Shown piece by piece: positions 23,846 through 34,538 of a stretch of DNA of 64,000 nucleotides. The stretch covers positions 1 through 64,000 of the forward strand of contig MU623344.1 of assembly GCA_025201765.1 (NCBI GenBank), given 5' to 3'. Position numbers and translations under genes: made by a program. The notes beneath the pieces were generated by a model. The model made no database searches, was not told the origin of the DNA, and worked only from the letters and a program-made list of their open reading frames with translations. The DNA comes from Daldinia sp. FL1419 (taxonomy: Eukaryota; Ascomycota; Sordariomycetes; Xylariales; Hypoxylaceae). Positions within the stretch are counted from its first letter, which is position 1; each line of letters opens with the position of its first letter.

Positions 23846-24904
23846 ATGAAAGCCTACAAATTGGTGCGATGGGGCGAGCCGGGACAATACGTCGACGTGC
23901 CTAAACCTCAGCCAGGCCCCGGAGATGTTCTCATTCGCATGAAAGCTGCCGGTCTGTGCCGGTCTGACTTGGACATGGTAGACAGCCAACCTGGTTCGGC
24001 ACCATACGCAAACTCTCTCGACCCAGGCTATATCCTAGGGCACGAGAATGCTGGCTACGTAGAAGAACTTGGCAATGCAGTAACGGACTTACAGGTCGGC
24101 GAAGCTGTGGTTGTTCATCATATGCGCCATTGCGGCAATTGCGAATACTGCACTGATGGCGCTGAGCAGCACTGCGAGGCGTTCAAGCGCAATGCGATTG
24201 GAATGACTCGTGGGTGCGGAATGGATGGTGGACTGGCCGAATATTTACTGGTGCCGCGTACTGAGGTTATCTCAATTGGCGACGGGGACCCTGTCCTATA
24301 CGCGCCACTCACCGATGCTGGAGTTACAGCTTACCACGCCGTCCAGACCGTCATCCAGCGCTTGAAACCGGGTACAAGCGCTGCAATTATTGGAATCGGA
24401 GGACTTGGTACATATGCTGTGCAGTTCGTCAAGCTTTTGTCATCAGCACGCATTTTTGCAGTCGACAATATTGAGGCACGACTCCGAACCGCTTCAGAAG
24501 TAGGCGCCGACGAAGCTGTTCTTTTCACAGGCGATGGAACATCAGCAGTTGAGCAGATTGCATCGCAGACAGAAGGCCGCGGGGTCGACGCTATTGTTGA
24601 CTTAGTAGGCACCGCTGATACACTGCGACTCGCCGCCAAGATCTCCCGTCCACGGGGCCGTATCGTTCTTGTTGGAATGCAAGGTGGGACTTTGGAAGTG
24701 GGATGGGGTTTATTGGCTACAAGCTGTGAGTTCGCCATTAGCTTAGGAAGTACACGGCAGGATCTAAAGGAGGTGTGCGAGTTGGCGAGGACTGGAAAAC
24801 TTAGAATTGATATTGAGAAGTTCTCTTTTGACGAATTGGGGAGGGCCTACGATGCCTTGAGGGCGGGAACATTAGCTGGAAGAGCAGTTGTAGTATTCCC
24901 GTAA
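23846..24904 (+). CDS. Zinc-dependent alcohol dehydrogenase (MDR family)
   Basis: One uninterrupted frame encodes 352 residues, normal for the medium-chain dehydrogenase/reductase family. Catalytic zinc ligands are Cys38 and the GHE pair His66-Glu67. The structural zinc lobe has Cys96, Cys99, Cys102 and Cys110. The cofactor fold shows GIGGLG at 183-188, and Asp207 at the end of the second strand suggests NAD rather than NADP. It would oxidise an alcohol or reduce an aldehyde in the cytosol; the substrate cannot be read from sequence. It has no introns, unlike most genes around it, and it reads like bacterial secondary-alcohol dehydrogenases, so transfer from bacteria is possible. It converges on an efflux-type MFS gene with only 201 bp between stops. 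Confidence 0.9.
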   Translation: MKAYKLVRWGEPGQYVDVPKPQPGPGDVLIRMKAAGLCRSDLDMVDSQPGSAPYANSLDPGYILGHENAGYVEELGNAVTDLQVGEAVVVHHMRHCGNCEYCTDGAEQHCEAFKRNAIGMTRGCGMDGGLAEYLLVPRTEVISIGDGDPVLYAPLTDAGVTAYHAVQTVIQRLKPGTSAAIIGIGGLGTYAVQFVKLLSSARIFAVDNIEARLRTASEVGADEAVLFTGDGTSAVEQIASQTEGRGVDAIVDLVGTADTLRLAAKISRPRGRIVLVGMQGGTLEVGWGLLATSCEFAISLGSTRQDLKEVCELARTGKLRIDIEKFSFDELGRAYDALRAGTLAGRAVVVFP

Positions 24905-25105
24905 AAGCCCAAGCACTTGGCCATGTTTAGGCAGTCTTACCTATAATAATTACACTCATAAGAAAGCTACTGAGTAACGACCGTCTAATATATTATCATT
25001 ATTTATCTATAGACTGACTCTGCAACGTGACCATAGCCGGCGAAGTATCTATCTACCTACCTAGGTAGTTATACAAGATTCAAAGGAAGGATTTCCGGTT
25101 CTAGG

Positions 25106-26985
25106 TTAAACTACTTCATCCAAACTCTTGTCGATTCCCTTCTTTTCAGCCGTCGCGGCGTCTTGCGGAACAGTGGCGTTATTGATTAGCTGCAGGATAT
25201 CCTTGTCCGTGTCACTCTTCCTGTATAATTGTCTACTAACGTGGTCGGTTAAGTGGTGGTCGAAATCACGCAAAGCTAGAGCTGCGATGATGGAAACGAT
25301 TCCCAGCGCTAAAGCAGTATAATAAGGGTAGGTATATGCAGCGGCATAGGCCTCGGATACCTTGACTGATACAACTGCAAGAATATCATCATCCATGCCT
25401 GGCACGGCCCGGAGAGCATCCTCGGTCCCAACGGTGACGGCTTGAAGCAGGTCAGTTACGGACGATTTTGGTAACCCTGCAGCGGTAACAGCAGGAATGG
25501 TGATAGATGTTAGTTTCTCGGGGAGCTTATTCGATATCTCAGCCGTAAAGACCGCCGTAAAGATGGAACCGATTACACTGCGCATTGCAGAAACGACGGC
25601 TAACACAACATCAATATGATATTCATAACTGATATTTACAACAGGATGGTATTAAGCTTACCAAAGGCAAGACCGAGATCCATATCAGATGCGACGTACT
25701 GGACCATAAGCATAGTGACAACCTCGCCCCAGCCTACGGGGACGGTGGCAAGGAAGGAAAATGCGGCGGCTTGGCTTTTTTCAGTCGGATCTATAGAGGC
25801 CATTGCTCCTATAAATGCGGACATCCAAATACATCCCACGATAAGTTGCCATCGGATATGTTTAATGATATGAAACAGGGAGCCGATGAAGACAATGCCA
25901 GCCCAGGCTCCAAATGCAACCGTAGTCGTAAGCCAAGCAGCTATCTCCCAGTCGCTAGTACCAAAGACTCTTATGACCTGCGACGGCCAAATAATCTGCA
26001 GGGCAACGTTTAGACAGCCTGTTACAGCTGAGATAACAACAATAGGAGTGAATCCAGTAAGATCCTTGAAAAAGTGCATTGGAATGATAGGACGCTCCAC
26101 GTTTCCGTAGATTTCGTACAGGACAAACGCGATCAGCGACACCGCCCCTGAAATAAGAAGGCCGAGAATCGTAGCCGAATCCCAGGCTAATGGCTGGCCT
26201 CCCCACGAGACCCCCAAGAGGAACAAGGCCAGGCCAGCGACGAGGAGGAATACACCGACGAAGTCTATCTTCTTAATCTCGTCGACTGTCCGGGTGGCCT
26301 TGCCGTGCATCTGCGTAAATGATGGTGGGAAGTAAAAGAAATAGAATAGTATCGTTCCAGGGACCATGAAGATGATATAAATGATGAATATCCACCTCCA
26401 AGTTGTCTGTAACACGATGCGTTGACCAAGGTATGCTCCGAACCCGGTAGCGATGACATTTGGCACCACGACGAGGACTGTGGCTAGGAACTTGGTTTTA
26501 TTCGTCGCGAGCTCGCCAGTGAGTAGTGGATAAGATGCCGGAGGACCCGAAGCAAGACCGAGCAACACATTGGCCCCTATCAGCACATCCATAGTCTCCG
26601 CCGTACATGCTACTATGCCCCCGATGATACCGAGGATGTTCGCACCTATGGCTAAGCTACGGCGCCCAAACCGATCCGAAAGCCGACCGAAGAGCAGGAT
26701 GCTGATACAATCGCAAACGGTCCAGACGATAGAAAACAGACTGGCGTTTGCGCTAGGACCGATGTCCCGGTTGATAGTCGTGATCACGGAGGCGCCAACA
26801 GAAAAGGCCCAATACGTGCCCAAAAGACTGAAGCCGATGCCACCAAAGGTCCCGATAACACGTGCGCTTGAGTAATATCCCGATGGTAGCTGTTTTGAAT
26901 CGGCAGCCAGGGCTTCGGAGCGAACCTGATCTCCGTTATTCTCTGCCCCCGGAGGGAGGACTGTCGAATCCGCTGTTTCAGCCAT
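25106..26985 (-). CDS. MFS efflux transporter, TRI12/siderophore-type
   Basis: Two exons, 26985-25662 and 25599-25106, give 605 residues. The 62-nt intron is GTAAGC...TTAG and is phase 1 on both sides. The protein has a polar N-terminal tail, then many hydrophobic helices consistent with a 14-helix DHA2-type major facilitator. The loop after an early helix carries the family motif LFGRLSDRFGRRS, and GLASGPPASYPLLTGELATNK resembles the central motif of fungal TRI12-like pumps. These plasma-membrane proteins export toxins or move siderophores by proton exchange. The C-terminal exon adds the last helices and a charged tail. Its neighbour is the convergent dehydrogenase, so joint use in handling one compound is possible but unproven. 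Confidence 0.88.
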
Positions 26986-28690
26986 CGTGAATGCCTAATG
27001 GATAGCGATGAAGCAGAGACGACGAAATGCCAGGAGAACAAGACACGAGATATTTGAGCATAGGCATCATTGACTCTTTTCTAAGCATCATCATATCTAC
27101 GGGGGTCTAACGCGCTCACGTCAAAGCTGTTGGAAGCTTATTAGTCTGATCAAAACTAGAAAATGCTCCGGATACTGTGCCCAGTTGAAGTAATTCTACG
27201 ATGATCTCCGTAAGACTCGGAACAGGCATCGGTACATAACTGCCAATAGCACGCCTATCGAAATGTATAACGTGCATTCAATATGTGGTTTTTCTTCACA
27301 CGAGACAACCCTTGACCTGTGAATCCACTGCATTGTAACCCCCCTTATCCCCAGTTACCAGGCTGGGTATCAGACCACTCACCCCCCTTGCAGCTTAATA
27401 ATAAGTCCCAGGAAATATCTACCGAGGAATCGGGCCCTATTATCATCCATCGACATGATGATCAAGAAGCGGGTGAAGAAAATAACCTTAAAAAGTGCGG
27501 CACAGGAATGACCATAGCCGATGTCTATCACATAGCCACCATTTCTTTAACTTATTACTACTACCTAGTTATATAGAACATCTTAAAATTCAGCCCTTCC
27601 TTATATTTGGAACAGTTACAGCTCCTCAATACTCTCTATGGGGTGTTAAAAACCCCATAATATTTGAACCACAAGAACAGGTTACCTACCTAGGTAATAT
27701 CAATGTGACGACTATTCATGTCCGGACCGTATTCCCAGTGGGAAAGAATAAGACACAGCAAAGAACTTGCAGCCAACAACATATAATAAGCACTGTTGCC
27801 ATATTGTAACAGCTTGCATATCTACCTTTTAGGTATCGAAGGGATCTCAAAGAGGCTAATGCAATGCGACTTGAAAGCTGGTTTTGGTACTCATTTTGGC
27901 ATAAAAGTTAGTTGAACGTAATTCATTATGAGATGGATTTATATAATACGAACAGTTCAATTCAATTTTGCTATTGCATTATTAAGATTAATCATTAACA
28001 TATGCTCGGGGCATTCGTTAAGATAGTGGCAATGCTTTCAGCTGGGCTGTTTATCTACCTAGGTAGCTACTCCTTTTCATACGGCCTTCAACTAATAGTG
28101 TAGAGTTACATATGCATATCATATACTTGGAGTAGACTGCATAATTCAAGACCTGAAAGCAAATGAGGCTCTCTCGAGAAATAATTCGACTCGTTATGTG
28201 GATACGTGGGTACGTGGGATCGTGATCCCAGACAACGGGAACATCAAATTAATACTCGACCAGACTACATACATGGTAAAAGGCCCATGCGCTCGCTAGG
28301 TTTCTTCTATCCCAGCCGCCCAGGTAGCAGCAAGGTCTTTCGAGGACACTGCGCTGTTGCCGATCATAGCTTATAGTTGAAGTCGTTTGCCTTAGCAGAA
28401 ACCAGAGCCCTCCAAGTCTTTTCTTCTATCTATGTAAACGTCAAGGTCAAGGGGTAAAACGAACAGTTTACCCACTAGAGCAGTAGATCTGCACGTACGG
28501 GTTGTTTGAGTAACAGAGCAAATGCAAGATGAGTTCTATTTTGCAGGTCTGTGAGGCTAGCCACTCGTTATATAACAGAAACTAGAAAGTTTATTCAACA
28601 ATTACTGAGCGCGAAAAGTTTTGTTTGTGTTTCAACGTACTCGATGTGCGCTATTCTTCTCGCCCAAGAGCAGCCGGCGAGGAACCTATA
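26986..28690. other. Intergenic region
   Basis: No supported gene. The start regions of the MFS gene (minus) and the rhodopsin-like gene (plus) face each other across 1.7 kb. Open frames at 27319-27809 are short and domain-free. ACCTAGGTA motifs occur near 27685 and 28056. Confidence 0.45.
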
Positions 28691-30022
28691 ATGACAACGC
28701 AGGAGGAAGTAAATATCGAGGGATACGTTGAGTATGCCCTTGGTATGACCTTCTTTCTCACACGGTTGCTCGGAAGAATATTGCTCGTGGGTATAGGCGG
28801 ATTGCATTGGGACGATGCTTTCACAGTTGTTGCAATAGTATGTTTCTAAGACGTAAACGTAAACCACGATTTATATTGAGTCTTTAACGAAAATACCCTA
28901 ACAAAATTTGGATCTGAATTAGGCTGTCTGGACGACAGATTTAATTATCTTGCACGAAATCGGCGTTTACGGAAGTAGTGTCGGGCAAACCTACGAATCC
29001 GCTCTAACACTTACCGACGAGCAAGTCGAAAGCTTTAGGGTTGGTGACAAATTAACTTTTGCTTCTTGGATGTGTTATATATGCCTCATCTGGTCGATGA
29101 AGGGGGTTGTCCTCTTTTACTATGACCGCTTGGTACGTCTTGTTTACCTCCTATGCTTGTTAATCCAAAAGAATACTTACGATTGTCAGACCATGAATCT
29201 CTGGCAGAATAGATTAGCCAAATGGATTCGCTGGGGCACATTAGTGACATTCCTCATCGCTCTCTTATTTCAACTTACTCTCTGCACTCCGATCGAATTA
29301 GCCTGGCAAGTGAAGCCCTATCCTAGCGGTAAGTGAACTCGTACATATTCTCATAATTTTCCCTCTAAATGCCATATCTAACGGGCTACGTAACAGATAA
29401 ATGCGTCTTCCGCAAAGAGAATTACATTCTTTACCCGATTCTTAGCATTATCTCCGACTTTGGTATAATGGCTATCCCGTTGCCTCTCCTATGGCAGGTC
29501 AAGATCCCTACTTACAAGAAGCTCATCCTCGGTGTCTTTTTCAGCTCTGGAATGTTCATCATTGTAGCTACTCTCCTTCGAACAGTTTATTCTCTACGAT
29601 CTCTGCTTGACCTACTCGTCGCTACTCAATGGGCCACTCGCGAATATGTAGTCACTGCTTTCGTCGTCTCCGCACCGGCCATCAAACCTCTCTTTAGTCG
29701 GCGCCTCTGGGGTCTCCATGTATCCACGATCCAATCGGGTACTTACGAGTCGGGCGGATCAGGATTGCGTTCCGGGAAAAGCTTGAAGGGGAACAGTCAC
29801 TCCGTAGTGGTTGAAACTCAGAACAATGCTGTTGGTAGTTCTTCTGGCGGGAAGACTTTCGAGATGTCTCGTGGCTGGTCTAAAAAGCCGAGCAACCAGA
29901 AAATAAAACTTCCGAGCGAATCAAGCCAGGAGCATTTCGCGCGATGTTCGGATGAGGAGGCTGCTATTTACGTTACCGAGACCTTTACGGTTTCTAGCGA
30001 GGAAAAGAGACGGAAGGCATAA
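28691..30022 (+). CDS. Fungal rhodopsin-domain integral membrane protein
   Basis: Four exons (28691-28837, 28923-29132, 29190-29328, 29397-30022) join in frame to 373 residues. The third intron boundary restores the typical loop leading into DKCVFRKENYILYPILSIISDF. About seven hydrophobic helices are present, with motifs of the fungal rhodopsin-like/PTH11-related family: a short HWDD loop after the second helix, a Cys-containing extracellular loop, and a D(F)GIMAIPLPLLWQVKIP strip. The C-terminal 110 residues are polar, Ser/Gly-rich and probably cytosolic. Family members are plasma-membrane proteins; some sense surfaces or hosts, but most have no known ligand. There is no CFEM domain at the N-terminus. 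Confidence 0.85.
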
Positions 30023-30970
30023 TTTCTTATTCTAGAAAGGGGATCTCTACTACGGGGTTTCTCTACGACCGAATACGAGTTGAAATTTCTCAGCTTTTAG
30101 TTTTTCACTAGGATAGGGCAGTGCCCAGAACCTATAAAATTTAATATTTGTAAATGTTTGTCGTCGTTTTCAATCTATTCAAAACCTCCATAGGTTAGGA
30201 CTCACGTTTTCAGTCTAGATAAGAGCCGGTTTTCATCGAGCTCACTTCAGTCGTTACCGCATATTACCGATATCGAACCCGTATTACATCGTAAATATCG
30301 CATATCAATCCCTCTAATTTCGTCCAAAGTGATGTCAAAGATTATATAGGCGCATACCTTAGTATCTTATATGGACAGAAAATTTCGGCTTGGGCGAATA
30401 TCAAGGAAGAATGTTATAGGAGAGGCAAATCGTCCCAAGTTTGAATTATATTTAGTTCCACCCCTTCACTCTGTGATTCGCTCGACTATAGGCCAGTGTT
30501 ACATTGACTCGCTTAAGAAACTTCAAATGTTCCGACGTCAGTGGCACATGGTATATAGAAAGGTTGATGATACCTTTCGCGGCCAGTTAATAGTTCTAGA
30601 ACGGCCCTTATTCGGTACGATACCCGGCCCCACAAACCGGGTCAATTGTGAGCTATAAGCGCAGCTATCACGGCCATTACCAGAGGCTTCCGTTAATTAA
30701 CTTGTGTCCTCTTTAATCCATGAATAGGGAATAGTGTAAGGATGAGGCGCCCTGGGCAGCCCGGTGGGCGGCACGTTATTTGATTGAAAGTAGCGTATGG
30801 CTTAAAATAGACAAGCAAGAAAATATGTATACAAATTTGACGATGATCCGCCCGAAACTCATTCGTTCAAAGTCGAGATTTCGCCTTTTGTTTTATTTTT
30901 TTGTTTTTTATTTTTTTATTTAAAAAATATTTACAAGAGGGTATTATAACAGAGATTGTTGGGTAGGAAC
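30023..30970. other. Intergenic region
   Basis: No supported gene. A 95-codon frame at 30371-30658 has no domain and was not accepted. A T-rich stretch (about 30885-30925) precedes the GH62 start and may be part of its promoter. Confidence 0.45.
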
Positions 30971-31939
30971 ATGGGGTTTCTATCTGCAGGTATCATGTGG
31001 CTCGCCTCGGTGGCAGCCGTTATGGCGCAAACCTGCGACCTTCCGTCAACTTATCGCTGGACATCTACGGAGGCACTGGCGACCCCGAAGGCAGGGTGGG
31101 TTTCGCTCAAGGACTTCACCAGTGTTATTTATAAGGGCCAGCACCTCGTATATGGAACAACTCATAATACAGGGGCGGGCTGGGGCTCGATGGCGTTCGG
31201 TCTCTTTTCGAACTGGTCTGACATGGCTACGGCCAGCCAAAACGCGATGAGCTCGGGCACAGTTGCGCCTACGTTGTTCTACTTCGAACCGAAAGATGTA
31301 TGGGTGCTTGCCTATCAATGGGGTCCGACTGCATTCTCTTACAAAACGTCAACCGACCCTACCAACGCAAACGGGTGGTCATCGACGCAAACACTTTTCT
31401 CCGGTACCATCTCGGGATCCAGCACCGGATGTATCGACCAGACGGTTATCGGCGATGATGAAAACATGTACCTATTCTTTACAGGAGATAACGGCAAAAT
31501 CTATCGGGCTAGCATGCCCATCGATACGTTCCCCGGTAATTTCGGTACATCATCAACGGTGGTCCTGAGCGACACGAGCAACAACCTCTTCGAAGCCGTC
31601 CAAGTCTACACCATCCAAGGCCAGAAGAAATATCTTATGATCGTTGAAGCTATCGGATCAAACGGGCGATACTTCCGGTCATTCACGGCTGACAGTTTAG
31701 ACGGCTCGTGGAAACCACAAGCTGCAACCGAGAGCAACCCGTTCGCCGGCAAGGCCAACAGCGGGGCTACTTGGACCAACGACATCAGTCATGGTGATCT
31801 AGTTCGCAGCAATCCTGACCAGACCATGACTATCGATCCGTGCAATCTAGAGTTGCTTTACCAAGGTCGAGATAAGAGTTCCGGTGGTGAATATGGACAA
31901 CTACCTTACCGCCCTGCCGTATTGACTCTACAACGTTAG
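30971..31939 (+). CDS. GH62 alpha-L-arabinofuranosidase, secreted
   Basis: An intronless frame of 322 residues. Residues 1-20 form a signal peptide ending in VMAQ, after which the mature enzyme begins with the family opening TCDLPSTYRWTST. The fold is the five-bladed beta-propeller of glycoside hydrolase family 62, which removes arabinose side chains from arabinoxylan outside the cell. Acidic residues at the expected catalytic places are Asp48 (SLKDF), Asp156 (GCIDQTV) and Glu208 (NLFEAVQVY). The length is that of a single-domain member with no carbohydrate-binding module. The ATG at 30971 is chosen because it starts the signal peptide. Confidence 0.95.
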   Translation: MGFLSAGIMWLASVAAVMAQTCDLPSTYRWTSTEALATPKAGWVSLKDFTSVIYKGQHLVYGTTHNTGAGWGSMAFGLFSNWSDMATASQNAMSSGTVAPTLFYFEPKDVWVLAYQWGPTAFSYKTSTDPTNANGWSSTQTLFSGTISGSSTGCIDQTVIGDDENMYLFFTGDNGKIYRASMPIDTFPGNFGTSSTVVLSDTSNNLFEAVQVYTIQGQKKYLMIVEAIGSNGRYFRSFTADSLDGSWKPQAATESNPFAGKANSGATWTNDISHGDLVRSNPDQTMTIDPCNLELLYQGRDKSSGGEYGQLPYRPAVLTLQR

Positions 31940-33687
31940 GATATGGGCCATGGCTATTACTGGTGCGGGTGGTGCGGGTGATGCGGGACTGCGCGTGTTC
32001 TAAAGCCGGGGAGAGTCAAAGCCGCACATGCATCGAATAAAAGGCTCCGTAGACCAAGATTGTACATAGTAAGCATAGATAGGCACATAAGTATATTGAG
32101 AATAGTTCCTACCTATCTCGATGTCGAGTTTAGACAAAGAGTAGGCGGAATAGGGAAATTAAAAATATGTCCCTAGTAACCACTGGCCCCTCTGACTCTG
32201 GGCAACTTCGAGATCCTTTATAAAATAACGAAGCTACCTTCATGCGTCAAATGAGACTGGCCTCAGAAGCGAAACCAGGATCACCTGGTGTTAACTAGCA
32301 CTAGAAGTAACATAAATAGTAGTATATGGTAAAACAAGCTAAGTAATAATGTTCCCAAATTATGGCATCTAAAAGCTCACACTAGGAGATCGATAGACTT
32401 TCCCCCTTTTTGGGTGTGTTAATACCCCTTTTTACCTCGATCAAGCTAGTCAAGGGTCTCTTTAACGAAGATCACTAGCCACAGAGGTAACATCGTCTAA
32501 CACTCATCAGCCACAGGCTCTTTAAAAGAAAATGTGGCGTCAACCCCTATGAGATAGGTATTGGGGTATCCAGGTATCCAGGTACCCAGGCGATAATGGG
32601 CGCCTACCTATTCAGCGTTGCTACATAGACCATAGGTACGCGTCCTTACTCCGCCACAAATAAGCTTTGTCGGCGGTTTAATAGATCCTTTCGTGATGGC
32701 AGACGTGTACAGCTGTGAATTCGGTGCTGAAGCGAAAACCGGGCGAAGAAAGGATGTGAATATCTTATCCCGTTGACCGACCAAGCAAGGCGCATGTACG
32801 TCAATTATACCGATAACGGGATAGAAGCATGTGAATCGGAATTATTCTAAGGAATATTCTAAGGAATATGAGGTCATGAGAAGGTATTCCAAGTTACTGG
32901 ACCATTGGAGCTTCCCGATAAAAACAATAGGCACCAGTTTAAACAGACTGACTAAGCTATCACATGACTCTGATTTGTCGCCTTGGCTGGGGGTGATTGA
33001 TGGGGTGATGTTAGCGTGCCCCTTAGGTTACGAGCTTTGGCGTTATGAAGGGTACTTGAGGAAATGATGCATTAGGGTAAGGTATTCAAGTATCGTGATC
33101 GGATACAATATCAAACAGATATCGTGTTTGTTTGACAGTTGAATGATCTTGTACCCTGCCATATAAATATAAGAAAACTACAAAAAAATAAAATAAAAAA
33201 GTGAACTATTCATGAATTGTTCCAAACGAGCGGACTACTAATATATATTATTCGACATCCCACTGACTTGTAGTCGGGCTACGAATTTTAGCTTTGTGAC
33301 GAAAGAAACAGAAAAGATACATGACAAAAAGTACCCCCTAACCTACCTAGGTACCTCCATAACCAATAGAAAGTACCAAAGTACCGAAAACTTCCAGCGC
33401 TCCCAGTTCCCAGACAACCAAACGTCTCGGATACAACTTTAGCCTTCGCAACCTTCCCAAACTTCTAAACTTCCGGCCTCCCTCCAACCTCTCTCTGCCT
33501 CTTCTCATTCCCAACTTCCTTTGCCACACGCATATCATCAAATCAATAATCAATACCAACTCTCATCATCCGCGACCAAGAATACTATCCGTAATCTATT
33601 TATTCCCCGCGACGCTTTTGACCAAACACTCGCTTCTCTTATTGACAAAGCCCAACCCGACCGTTGTCTAATTTACCTTTCGCCAAA
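31940..33687. other. Intergenic region
   Basis: No supported gene. An 11-base unit (AAGGAATATTCT type) is duplicated at about 32842-32868. The pyrimidine-rich stretch 33360-33687 before the synaptobrevin ATG probably contains its promoter and leader. Confidence 0.5.
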
Positions 33688-34538
33688 ATGTCGACCCAAG
33701 AAGCTCCTTACGACCCCTACATCCCCAGCGGCCAGTCCGCACCCCAACAGGGTGGTAACAACCGAACGCAGGCGTTGCAAGCTGTAAGTTTATTTTGTCG
33801 GCTGGATTGAATTTTTGATGAATCTACTCCCGGATCACGAGATATCGATTACCCAATGTGAGAACCAATTGCGACAAAAACATGCTACGAGATCAACATC
33901 TTCTACGTTCAACGACCATTATCGCAACCATCATAGATCTACGAGGTGGCCGATACCGATCTTTCAAGCATCATACTCGGAGGTAAATAGCGAAGGGAAA
34001 AAAAAAAAAAAAAAAAAAAAAAAAGGGATGCGCACTCGTGTGCAGCTAACGACGGAAGATTCGGGGTCTAAGAAACCCTTTCTCGCGACCACTTTTTGAT
34101 ACTACAATGCGACCTGTGCCATCTTATCGGATTTCGCGACGTCGCAACCAATCTCAATATCTCGTGACTCGGGAGCAGAAAGCGGTTTACAAGTAATCAA
34201 AGTATATGAGCTGACAATTTAATTTCGTAGCAAATCGACGACACCGTTGGTGTTATGCGAGAGAACATCAACAAGGTCTCTCAACGTGGTGAGCGTCTCG
34301 ATGCTCTACAAGATAAGACCGACAACCTAGCCGTCTCCGCCCAGGGATTCCGCCGTGGTGCCAACAGAGTCCGCAAGCAGATGTGGTGGAAGGACATGAA
34401 GATGAGGATGTGCCTGATCGTCGGTATCATCATTCTAATTCTGGTTATTGTCATCCCTTCCGGTAGGTTCCAAGTATACATCGTTTTCGAAAAGTCCCAT
34501 TCTGACATTATTCTATAGTTCTGGCAACTCGCAAGTAA
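33688..34538 (+). CDS. Synaptobrevin-type v-SNARE (Snc1/VAMP homologue)
   Basis: Three exons, 33688-33783, 34231-34462 and 34519-34538, give 115 residues. The first intron is long (447 nt) and contains a run of 27 A; the second is 56 nt. The last exon codes only the end, so the protein closes with a short VLATRK tail after the membrane helix. The N-terminus is a short Pro/Gln-rich extension. The R-SNARE coiled coil follows, with the zero-layer Arg in VSQRGERLDALQ, then a WWKDMK juxtamembrane stretch and one C-terminal transmembrane helix. Such proteins sit on secretory vesicles and pair with plasma-membrane t-SNAREs for exocytosis at the hyphal tip. This is a conserved housekeeping gene. Confidence 0.93.
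33998..34024 (+). repeat. Poly-A run of 27 in the SNARE intron
   Basis: Twenty-seven consecutive A bases lie inside the first intron of the synaptobrevin gene. It could be a slippage-prone homopolymer or the tail of an old retroposed insertion. No flanking duplication was recognised. Confidence 0.9.

Noticed and set aside
30371..30658. 95-codon open frame
   Set aside because: No recognisable motif and no splice-linked neighbour; length is compatible with chance.
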